From positions 28,628 to 35,245 of the forward strand of contig DIZY01000087.1 of NCBI GenBank assembly GCA_002428055.1: a stretch of 6,618 bases of DNA. Reading direction: 5' to 3'. This document shows positions 1-5,549 of this stretch, in pieces. Both the position numbers and the translations under genes were made by a program. This DNA comes from Helicobacteraceae bacterium UBA6016 (GTDB taxonomy: Bacteria > Campylobacterota > Campylobacteria > Campylobacterales > UBA6016). How positions within the stretch are numbered: position 1 is the first letter of the stretch; each line of letters opens with the position of its first letter. The notes beneath the pieces were generated by a model. It saw only the letters and a program-made list of their open reading frames with translations, was not told the origin of the DNA and ran no database searches.

Positions 1-301
1 TTTCATCCAGAAGCTCAGCCATTATTTCGGCGGCAAGGGCGGGGCTTACGACTTCGTCGGCGTCGATAGAGAGTATCCAATCGTTGCTTGCGAGGGCTTC
101 CATCGATTGATGAGACTTGCCGAAACCATCGAAAATTTCTTGTCTGTATACTTTGACATTTGGAAATTTGGCGGCTATCTCGGCGGTGCCATCCGTGGAG
201 CCGTTATCCAGTAGCACTACTTCGTCCAAAAATTGAAGCGAAGAGAGCACTTCTTGTATATGTTTTTTGCCGTTTTTGGCTAAAATTGTCGCACTAATCA
301 T
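1..301 (-). CDS. Family-2 glycosyltransferase, WaaE/LgtF-like (partial, 3' end outside window)
   Basis: The frame read leftward from the ATG at 301-299 stays open for 100 codons to the window edge, so only the N-terminal part is seen. It starts MISATILAKNGKKHIQEVL, which is the first strand and helix of a GT-A fold. The nucleotide-binding motif LDNGSTDGT follows at residues 31-39, then FDGFGKSHQ at about 57-65, and the metal-binding SIDADE (DxD, D80 and D82) at 78-83. The GFGK-x-x-Q element just before DxD is typical of the GT2 group that includes the LPS core glucosyltransferase WaaE/KdtX and LgtF. Such enzymes are cytoplasmic or peripheral to the inner membrane and transfer hexose from a nucleotide sugar to the inner core. 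The donor and acceptor here are inferred, not shown. It is transcribed away from the rml operon, with its start about 31 bases from the next gene. No strong ribosome binding site is visible; the bases just upstream read TTTGCGG. Confidence 0.9.
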   Translation of the reverse strand, partial: MISATILAKNGKKHIQEVLSSLQFLDEVVLLDNGSTDGTAEIAAKFPNVKVYRQEIFDGFGKSHQSMEALASNDWILSIDADEVVSPALAAEIMAELLDE

Positions 302-310
302 CCGCAAAGT

Positions 311-331
311 GTATTTAAAAGGGTATTTAAA
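311..331. repeat. Tandem 9-bp direct repeat, 12-bp period
   Basis: GTATTTAAA occurs at 311-319 and again at 323-331, separated by AGG, so the two copies start 12 bases apart. The repeat fills most of the gap between the two divergent genes. It may be a regulatory site or a chance product of AT-rich sequence. Confidence 0.5.
317..323 (+). promoter_or_regulatory. Ribosome binding site deciding the GT4 TTG start
   Basis: AAAAGGG ends nine bases before the TTG at 333-335. No comparable purine tract lies at a suitable distance from the in-frame ATG at 267. This supports starting the GT4 protein at MIKVLEVEASKGFGG. Confidence 0.5.
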
Positions 332-332
332 T

Positions 333-1403
333 TTGATAAAAGTATTAGAAGTAGAAGCCTCAAAAGGGTTCGGCGGGCAGGAAAAAAGAAGTGTCAGGCT
401 TGCGAATAATATGCCGGAGGGCAAAGTAAAAACATATTTTGCGGTAAATCCGGACAGTGTGCTTATGAGAGATGCCGAGAAGCTTGATATTGAGTGTCTG
501 CCTGTCGTCACTAGAGCCACTTATGATATTTTTGCCGTTTTTACGCTCGTGAGATACATTAAAGAGCTTGGTATCGACATCGTCTCCACGCACTCCGGTA
601 GAGACGGCTGGCTAGGCGGTATGGCGGCCAAAATTGCAGGGGTCAAATGCATACGAGTGCGGCATCTGCAAACTCCTTTTGCGAGCGCTTTTAGCTACAA
701 ATACTTGACCGACGAGGTCACTGCTATAAGCAACGGCGTACGGGACTATATAGCTTCCCGTGGTGTTAAAAAAGAAAAAATCAGACTTATTTTTACGGGT
801 GTGGATACGAAGCAGTTTCAAAAAAGAGATAGTTCGTTTCGCTCGGAGTTTGGAATATCGAATGAAACTTTTCTTATAGGAATTGTGGCGATACTCAGGG
901 GCGCCAAAAGACACAAAGATTTGATTGATGCAGTCAAGCTACTCTCTGAAAAACATGATGTCAAGCTCGTCATTGCAGGCGAGGGGCCGCAGTGGGAAAA
1001 TCTACAAAACAAAATCAAAGAAGATGGGCTGGAAGATAGAGTAATAATGACGGGATACCGAAGCGACACGGTAAATATCCTAAGCGCACTTGATTTGTTC
1101 GTACTCCCCTCAAATATGGAAGCTCTAGGTACGGCGCTACTAGAGGCGCAGGCGTGTGGCGTGCCTGTGGTCGGCTCTCGTGTGGGCGGCATACCTGAGG
1201 CTTTGGAAGAGGGCGGTAGCGGATTGCTGTTTGAGTGTGAACATGTTGATGATTTGGCGGCAAAAATTGAGAAGTTCATTATCGATAAAGAGTTTTACGC
1301 AAGAGCTTCCAAAAGAGCAAGGGAGTTTGTGGAGGAGAAATTTTCGGTAGAGAAGATGCTGGAAGATACGCTAAAGCAGTATGAGGAACTGCTGACAAAA
1401 TGA
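333..1403 (+). CDS. GT-B glycosyltransferase, family 4
   Basis: A 356-residue protein that transfers a sugar from a nucleotide donor to the growing LPS or surface glycan on the cytoplasmic side of the inner membrane. The N-terminal domain carries the glycine loop SKGFGGQEKR (about residues 10-19) and a THSGRDGWLGG...RVRHLQTP block (about 86-115) that is common in LPS-type GT4 enzymes. The C-terminal domain has ILRGAKRHKDLIDA (187-200), LVIAGEGP (212-219) and the GT4 signature E-x7-E with E263 and E271 in EALGTALLE, followed by GVPVVGSRVGGIPE. I chose the TTG at 333 rather than the ATG at 267. The fold begins right at IKVLEVEAS, a ribosome binding site precedes it, and the ATG start would overlap the divergent GT2 start. 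The stop overlaps rmlA by four bases (ATGA). Adjacency to the rml genes suggests a rhamnosyltransferase or a transferase acting on a rhamnose-containing glycan, but this cannot be read from the sequence. Confidence 0.9.
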   Translation: MIKVLEVEASKGFGGQEKRSVRLANNMPEGKVKTYFAVNPDSVLMRDAEKLDIECLPVVTRATYDIFAVFTLVRYIKELGIDIVSTHSGRDGWLGGMAAKIAGVKCIRVRHLQTPFASAFSYKYLTDEVTAISNGVRDYIASRGVKKEKIRLIFTGVDTKQFQKRDSSFRSEFGISNETFLIGIVAILRGAKRHKDLIDAVKLLSEKHDVKLVIAGEGPQWENLQNKIKEDGLEDRVIMTGYRSDTVNILSALDLFVLPSNMEALGTALLEAQACGVPVVGSRVGGIPEALEEGGSGLLFECEHVDDLAAKIEKFIIDKEFYARASKRAREFVEEKFSVEKMLEDTLKQYEELLTK

Positions 1404-2284
1404 AAGGCATTATTCTTGCAGGCGGAAGCGGCACAAGGCTCTATCCTATTACTATGGCGGTCGTAAAACAACTTTTACCAATTTATGATAAGCCGATGAT
1501 TTATTATCCCTTGTCTGTCTTGATGCTTGCGGGAATAAAAGATATTCTGATTATTTCTACTCCATCCGAGATAGGCAGATTTGAGGAGCTTTTCAGAGAT
1601 GGAGCCTATCTCGGGCTTAACATAAGCTACAAGGCGCAACCTTCTCCAGACGGATTGGCGCAGGCTTTTGTGCTTGGTCGGGAGTTTATCGGTAGTGATG
1701 ATGTATGCTTGGTGCTTGGTGATAATATTTTTTACGGGCATGGGCTTACACAGGCTTTGCGTTCATCGGTAAAGACGGTAAAAGAGGAGCGTAAGTCTGT
1801 AGTGTTTGGCTACTATGTAAAAGACCCCGAGAGATACGGTGTAGTGGAGTTTGACGAGAGCGGCAAAGCCGTAAGCATAGAGGAAAAGCCAAAAAAGCCA
1901 AAAAGCAACTATGCGGTAGTGGGGCTTTATTTTTGCACAAACGATGTTGTGGATATAGCGGCAAACTTGACCCCTTCAAGCAGGGGTGAGCTTGAAATTA
2001 CGGCGGTAAACGAGGAGTATTTGAGGCGTGACAAGCTGAGTGTCGAGCTTCTGAACAGGGGTTATGCGTGGCTTGATACCGGTACGCACGAGAGTCTGCT
2101 TGAGGCGTCAAACTTTATAGAGGTTATTGAAAAGCGCACAGGGTTGAAAGTGGCTTGTATCGAAGAGATAGCGTATGAGATGGGATATATATCAAAAGAG
2201 AAGCTGATTGCACTTGCGCAGCCGCTTAAAAAAAGTGGATACGGCGAGTATCTTTTGAGGCGTGCACAGGAGTCTCGCATATGA
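1400..2284 (+). CDS. rmlA: Glucose-1-phosphate thymidylyltransferase RmlA
   Basis: First enzyme of dTDP-L-rhamnose synthesis: glucose-1-phosphate plus dTTP gives dTDP-glucose and pyrophosphate, in the cytoplasm. The protein has 294 residues, the normal length for RmlA. It starts with the nucleotide-binding loop LAGGSGTRLYPIT (6-18), then KQLLPIYDKPMIYYPLS (23-39), QPSPDGLAQAF (80-90), LGDNIFYG (106-113), EEKPKKPKSNYAVVGLY (161-177), RGELEITAVN (195-204) and LDTGTHESLLEA (225-236). D108 and D226 correspond to the family's magnesium-binding aspartates. One small oddity is V22 before K23, where the E. coli protein and many homologues have serine. The ATG overlaps the GT4 stop (ATGA); a GAGGA at 1383-1387 is a somewhat distant ribosome binding site, so translation is probably coupled. 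The stop overlaps rmlC by four bases. Confidence 0.98.
   Translation: MKGIILAGGSGTRLYPITMAVVKQLLPIYDKPMIYYPLSVLMLAGIKDILIISTPSEIGRFEELFRDGAYLGLNISYKAQPSPDGLAQAFVLGREFIGSDDVCLVLGDNIFYGHGLTQALRSSVKTVKEERKSVVFGYYVKDPERYGVVEFDESGKAVSIEEKPKKPKSNYAVVGLYFCTNDVVDIAANLTPSSRGELEITAVNEEYLRRDKLSVELLNRGYAWLDTGTHESLLEASNFIEVIEKRTGLKVACIEEIAYEMGYISKEKLIALAQPLKKSGYGEYLLRRAQESRI
2268..2272 (+). promoter_or_regulatory. Ribosome binding site of rmlC
   Basis: AGGAG inside the end of rmlA lies eight bases before the rmlC ATG at 2281. It supports that start within the ATGA overlap. Confidence 0.6.
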
Positions 2285-2853
2285 AATTCACAAGATGCGC
2301 CATTCCAGATGTCATAGTTATCGAACCGTTAGCGCATGGGGATGGGAGAGGATATTTTGTCGAGACATTTAGAAAAGATAAGTTTGAAGAGTTTTTGGGT
2401 TTTGGCGTAGATTTTTGTCAGGATAATGAGTCTAGGTCGTCATACGGCGTGCTCCGAGGACTTCACTATCAGTTGCCGCCTTTTGCGCAAAGCAAGCTTG
2501 TAAGGGCGGTGCAGGGTAGAATACTTGATGTTGCGGTGGATATAAGACGAGGCTCGCCTACATTTGGACAAAGTGTTGCGGTAGAACTTGATGATAAAAA
2601 CAAAAAGCAGCTTTTTGTTCCAAGGGGTTTTGCACACGGATTTGTAGTGCTAAGTGATTACGCCGTTTTTGCCTACAAGGTAGACAACTACTATTCGCCC
2701 GAGTGTGATAGGGGTATAGCATTTGACGATAAGAGTCTCGGCATAGAATGGAAGGTGCCCAAAGAGATGCTTCAGCTTTCAAGCAAAGATACGAAACAGC
2801 CGCTTTTTGCCGATGCACAGCTGTTTGAGTATGGACAAAATCTGTATGCGTAG
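2281..2853 (+). CDS. rmlC: dTDP-4-dehydrorhamnose 3,5-epimerase RmlC
   Basis: Third step of dTDP-L-rhamnose synthesis: epimerises dTDP-4-keto-6-deoxyglucose at C3 and C5. The protein is 190 residues, full length for this cupin (double-stranded beta-helix) enzyme. Visible landmarks are DGRGYFVETF (21-30), QDNESRSSYGVLRGLHYQ (47-64), SKLVRAVQGRILDVAVDIRRG (71-91), FVPRGFAHGF (112-121) and FAYKVDNYYSPECDRGIAFDD (130-150). H62 in GLHYQ and Y132 in FAYK match the family's catalytic base and acid. D87 in VDIRRG and H119 in FAHGF are also conserved. The ATG sits in the ATGA overlap with rmlA. The 3' end overlaps the start of rmlD by eight bases. Confidence 0.98.
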   Translation: MKFTRCAIPDVIVIEPLAHGDGRGYFVETFRKDKFEEFLGFGVDFCQDNESRSSYGVLRGLHYQLPPFAQSKLVRAVQGRILDVAVDIRRGSPTFGQSVAVELDDKNKKQLFVPRGFAHGFVVLSDYAVFAYKVDNYYSPECDRGIAFDDKSLGIEWKVPKEMLQLSSKDTKQPLFADAQLFEYGQNLYA

Positions 2854-3712
2854 AGTACTAATCACTGGAGCAAACGGACAGCTTGGGAGTGAGCTAAGAG
2901 AGCTCTCCTTTTCATATGAGGATACATTTTTTTTCGCCGACAAAAGTACGCTTGACATTACAGATAAAGACGCAGTGCAGAGTTTTGTCTACGAAAATAA
3001 CATAGACGCTATCGTAAACTGCGCCGCATATACAGCCGTAGATAGAGCCGAAAGCGAGCCGGAGCTTGCCGATAAGATAAACCGCCTTGCCGTAAAAAAT
3101 CTAGCCCAAATCGCAAAAGAAAAAGGCGCGACGCTTGTTCATATATCCACCGATTATGTTTTTGATGGCAAAAACTACCGCCCGTACATTGAAGATGATG
3201 ATACAAATCCAAACGGTGTGTACGGAGTCTCAAAGCTTGGCGGCGAAAATGAGATGTGCAGCGTAAATCCAAAGAACTCCGTCATAATCCGCACAAGCTG
3301 GGTATATAGCTCTTACGGACAAAACTTTGTAAAAACAATAGTGAGACTCGCCAAAGAGAGGGATAGCCTCGGTGTCGTATATGATCAGATAGGTACGCCG
3401 ACTTATGCGGCTGATTTGGCAAGGGTTATTTTGGATATTTTGCCAAGGATAAAAAACGAGTCTGTGGAGATATATAACTACTCAAACGAAGGGGTGCTGA
3501 GTTGGTATGATTTTGCCAAGGAGATTGTGAAGATGTCAAAGCTGGGTTGCGCCATATTGCCGCTTGAAAGTGTAGAGTATCCGACACCTGCAAGAAGACC
3601 GCACTATAGCCTACTAAATAAGGCGAAAATCAAAAAGGATTTCGACATAGAAATACCGTATTGGAAAGATAGTCTGAGTAAATGTCTGGCAAAAATGGGA
3701 GAAAAAAGATGA
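2846..3712 (+). CDS. rmlD: dTDP-4-dehydrorhamnose reductase RmlD
   Basis: Last step of the pathway: NAD(P)H reduces dTDP-6-deoxy-L-lyxo-4-hexulose to dTDP-L-rhamnose. From the ATG at 2846 the protein has 288 residues, a normal RmlD length. It is an extended short-chain dehydrogenase with the Rossmann loop ITGANGQLG (6-14), NCAAYTAVDRAE (58-69), STDYVFDG (101-108), the catalytic YxxxK as Y126-GVS-K130 with T102 in the active site, RTSWVYS (149-155), DQIGTPTYAADLA (180-192) and TPARRPHYSLL (247-257). The frame stays open upstream to an ATG at 2807, but the Rossmann strand begins directly at MRRVLITG. The chosen start gives an eight-base overlap with rmlC and no clear ribosome binding site, so coupled translation is likely. 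An ATG at 2831 is a less likely alternative. A run of eight T at 2927-2934 encodes FFF. Confidence 0.96.
   Translation: MRRVLITGANGQLGSELRELSFSYEDTFFFADKSTLDITDKDAVQSFVYENNIDAIVNCAAYTAVDRAESEPELADKINRLAVKNLAQIAKEKGATLVHISTDYVFDGKNYRPYIEDDDTNPNGVYGVSKLGGENEMCSVNPKNSVIIRTSWVYSSYGQNFVKTIVRLAKERDSLGVVYDQIGTPTYAADLARVILDILPRIKNESVEIYNYSNEGVLSWYDFAKEIVKMSKLGCAILPLESVEYPTPARRPHYSLLNKAKIKKDFDIEIPYWKDSLSKCLAKMGEKR
3697..3701 (+). promoter_or_regulatory. Ribosome binding site of rmlB
   Basis: GGGAG lies seven bases before the ATG at 3709 and ten before the adjacent ATG at 3712. It favours one of this ATGATG pair over the in-frame ATG at 3682, which lies further inside rmlD. Confidence 0.55.
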
Positions 3713-4761
3713 TGGAACGAAGTGAAATTGCACAGCAAAGCGAGCACAAAACCATACTTCTAACAGGCGCGGCGGGCTTTATAGGTAGCAACTTTGTACC
3801 GTATTTTATAGACAAATACGAGGGTTACCGCCTAGTGAGTATAGATAAACTAACATACGCAGGCAATCTTGAAAACCTAAGCGAAGTGGCAAACCATCCC
3901 AGACATCTGTTTGTAGAGGGCGATATTTGCGACGGGGCGCTTATTAACAAACTATTTGCCGAGCACGACATCAAAGGCGTCATACACTTTGCCGCCGAGA
4001 GCCATGTGGATAACTCCATAGCAAACCCGGGCGTATTTATACAGACCAATGTCAACGGCACTTTTACGCTTCTTGACGCTGCCTACAAGCATTGGATGAG
4101 TACGCCTTTTGTATGCAAAGAAGGCTACGAGGAGTGCAGGTTTCATCATATTAGCACCGATGAAGTGTACGGCACGCTTGGCGAGACTGGGCTCTTTACC
4201 GAGGAGACGCCGTACGCCCCAAACTCTCCGTATAGCGCAAGTAAAGCTTCAAGCGACATGATAGTCAGAAGCTATCACCACACATACGGACTAAACGCCG
4301 TAACGACAAACTGTTCAAACAACTACGGACCAAAGCAGCACAGAGAAAAATTAATACCCACAATCATAAGAAAAGCGTTGGCGGGTGAAAGCATACCGAT
4401 ATACGGCGACGGCAAAAACATACGAGACTGGCTATATGTGCTAGACCACTGCAAGGGCATAGACTTAGCGTTTCATAAGGGTGTAAGCGGAGAGACTTAT
4501 AATATAGGCGGCAAAAACGAAAGAAACAACAACTATATCGCTAACAAAATATGCGAGATGCTTGACGCTAAAAGAGCTAGAGATGACGGCAAAAGCTATA
4601 AAGAGCAGATTCTTTATGTGTACGACCGTCCGGGGCATGATAGACGCTATGCGATAGACGCTACAAAGATAGAGACAAAGCTCGGTTGGTGCGCAGAGGA
4701 GAACTTTGAGAGCGGGATACAAAGAACCGTGGATTGGTATTTACGGGTGCTAAAAAAATGA
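3709..4761 (+). CDS. rmlB: dTDP-glucose 4,6-dehydratase RmlB
   Basis: Second step of dTDP-L-rhamnose synthesis: NAD-dependent conversion of dTDP-glucose to dTDP-4-keto-6-deoxyglucose. From the ATG at 3709 it has 350 residues, normal for RmlB. Features in order are the NAD-binding TGAAGFIGSNF (19-29), DKLTYAGNLENL (46-57), HFAAESHVDNSI (93-104), the active-site STDEVYG (149-155, with T150, D151, E152), the catalytic Y175-SAS-K179, NCSNNYGP (201-208), YGDGKNIRDWLYV (232-244) and the substrate-binding RPGHDRRYAID (307-317). About twelve polar residues precede the Rossmann strand at KTILLTG, a short extension. The ATG overlaps the rmlD stop (ATGA); the second ATG at 3712 is equally possible. The gene ends in two lysine codons and TGA within a run of seven A. 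The stop overlaps the deacetylase start by four bases. Confidence 0.97.
   Translation: MMERSEIAQQSEHKTILLTGAAGFIGSNFVPYFIDKYEGYRLVSIDKLTYAGNLENLSEVANHPRHLFVEGDICDGALINKLFAEHDIKGVIHFAAESHVDNSIANPGVFIQTNVNGTFTLLDAAYKHWMSTPFVCKEGYEECRFHHISTDEVYGTLGETGLFTEETPYAPNSPYSASKASSDMIVRSYHHTYGLNAVTTNCSNNYGPKQHREKLIPTIIRKALAGESIPIYGDGKNIRDWLYVLDHCKGIDLAFHKGVSGETYNIGGKNERNNNYIANKICEMLDAKRARDDGKSYKEQILYVYDRPGHDRRYAIDATKIETKLGWCAEENFESGIQRTVDWYLRVLKK
4752..4758 (+). other. In-phase A AAA AAA heptamer at the rmlB stop (possible -1 slippery site)
   Basis: Seven A run directly into TGA. The codon phase in rmlB is CTA AAA AAA TGA, so the run fits the X XXY YYZ slippery pattern. A -1 slip would continue as ATG AAA AAA GCC, exactly the deacetylase frame. 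It may simply be a by-product of Lys-Lys codons next to an ATGA overlap. No stimulatory hairpin was identified downstream. Confidence 0.3.
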
Positions 4762-5549
4762 AAAAAGCCACCAGTATCCCTGTATTGATGTACCACCATG
4801 TGAGCGACCACAAAGGCGCACTCGTGACGATGACGCCTGAGAATTTTGAGAGCCAAATAGCATATCTGGCGAGCGACGGATATAAGACGCTTAGCCTTGA
4901 GGAGTTCCTTGCTTTTAAGAAAGGGGAGTTGGAGTTGCCGAAAAAAAGTGTGCTTCTTACCTTTGATGACGGCTGGATAGATAACTATCTTGTAGCTTAT
5001 AAGGTTCTAAAAAAATACGGCGTAAAAGCTACTATTTTTGTCGTGACGGACTGGGTAGAACGCTCAAGCGAAGATAAGCGACCAAACGACGACATATATA
5101 TCCCAAACCATACAGAGGGCAAAAAGCTCGCATACGAAGAACCCGCATCCGCCGTGATGAACTGGGATGATTTGAACGAGATGATTGAAAGCGGACTAAT
5201 CAGCGTAGATAGCCACTCAAACGCCCACGATAACGAACCCTTAGGGCTTGATGAGTGGAGGGATGACCTAGCTTTTTCAAAACAACTGCTCAAAAGTCGT
5301 CTCGGCATAGAGTTAAAACATCTCTGCTGGCCTAGAGGCAAATATACGGATGAACTTATAGATTTGGCAAAGAGTCTCGGATTTGAGGCACTTTATACGA
5401 CAAAAAGAGGAGTCAACTTAGCGGACTCCGACGCAAGCGAAATCAAGCGAATATCGACAAAAGACAAGGATGCAAAATGGCTAAAAAGAGTTTTGTGGCT
5501 TTATTCTTCGCCGACCTTCGGAGGGCTGTATGCTAGATTTAAACAATAA
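4758..5549 (+). CDS. Polysaccharide deacetylase (CE4/NodB homology), no signal peptide
   Basis: A 263-residue carbohydrate esterase family 4 protein expected to remove an N-acetyl group from a hexosamine, using a divalent metal. It opens with SIPVLMYHHVS (6-16), the usual first strand of the PgaB/IcaB-like group. Motif 1 is LLTFDDG (66-72, with D70 as expected base and D71 as metal ligand). Motif 2 is H153-SNA-H157 (H[ST]xxH metal ligands), and the motif 3-like CWPRG is at 190-194. All three metal ligands are therefore present and the enzyme looks active. The N-terminus MKKATSIPVL lacks a hydrophobic export segment, lipobox or transmembrane helix, so it probably works in the cytoplasm or on the inner leaflet. 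The ATG at 4758 overlaps the rmlB stop (ATGA); an in-frame TTG at 4734 would add eight residues. The operon position points to LPS or surface-glycan modification. The substrate is unknown. Confidence 0.9.
   Translation: MKKATSIPVLMYHHVSDHKGALVTMTPENFESQIAYLASDGYKTLSLEEFLAFKKGELELPKKSVLLTFDDGWIDNYLVAYKVLKKYGVKATIFVVTDWVERSSEDKRPNDDIYIPNHTEGKKLAYEEPASAVMNWDDLNEMIESGLISVDSHSNAHDNEPLGLDEWRDDLAFSKQLLKSRLGIELKHLCWPRGKYTDELIDLAKSLGFEALYTTKRGVNLADSDASEIKRISTKDKDAKWLKRVLWLYSSPTFGGLYARFKQ
5520..5525 (+). promoter_or_regulatory. Strong ribosome binding site of the GT9 gene
   Basis: GGAGGG inside the end of the deacetylase gene ends four bases before the ATG at 5530. It is the best Shine-Dalgarno match in the window. 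It fixes that start despite the 20-base overlap with the upstream gene. Confidence 0.7.

Larger units (their letters stand above)
302..332. promoter_or_regulatory. Divergent intergenic gap, probable promoter/leader zone
   Basis: This 31-base gap lies between the divergent starts of the GT2 gene (minus) and the GT4 gene (plus, TTG start). It is AT-rich and contains the direct repeat GTATTTAAA at 311-319 and 323-331, plus the palindrome ATTTAAAT at 325-332. A TGTATT at 310-315 with TTGTCG at 286-291 (18-base spacer) could be a weak sigma70-type promoter for the plus-strand operon, each hexamer matching consensus at four of six positions. No convincing promoter could be fixed in either direction. 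The gap is too short for two separate promoters, so any promoters must overlap each other or lie inside the neighbouring genes. Confidence 0.35.

Noticed and set aside
267..332. Upstream ATG extension of the GT4 protein (22 extra residues)
   Set aside because: It is antisense to the GT2 start codon region, has no good ribosome binding site, and precedes the first beta-strand of the fold.
818..1279. Minus-strand open frame of 153 codons inside the GT4 gene
   Set aside because: It is fully antisense to a clear GT4 coding region with E-x7-E. It is serine-rich with no recognisable domain and is a shadow frame.
1881..1910. Short repeated AAAAGCC units in rmlA
   Set aside because: They encode the conserved EEKPKKPKSN segment of RmlA and follow from Lys-Pro codons rather than a functional repeat.
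3702..3712. A AAA AAG run at the rmlD/rmlB junction as a second slippery site
   Set aside because: The codon phase in rmlD is GAA AAA AGA TGA, so the heptamer is not in the X XXY YYZ phase needed for -1 slippage.
4997..5341. Minus-strand open frame of 114 codons inside the deacetylase gene
   Set aside because: Antisense to the CE4 motifs, with no plausible domain or ribosome binding site; treated as a shadow frame.
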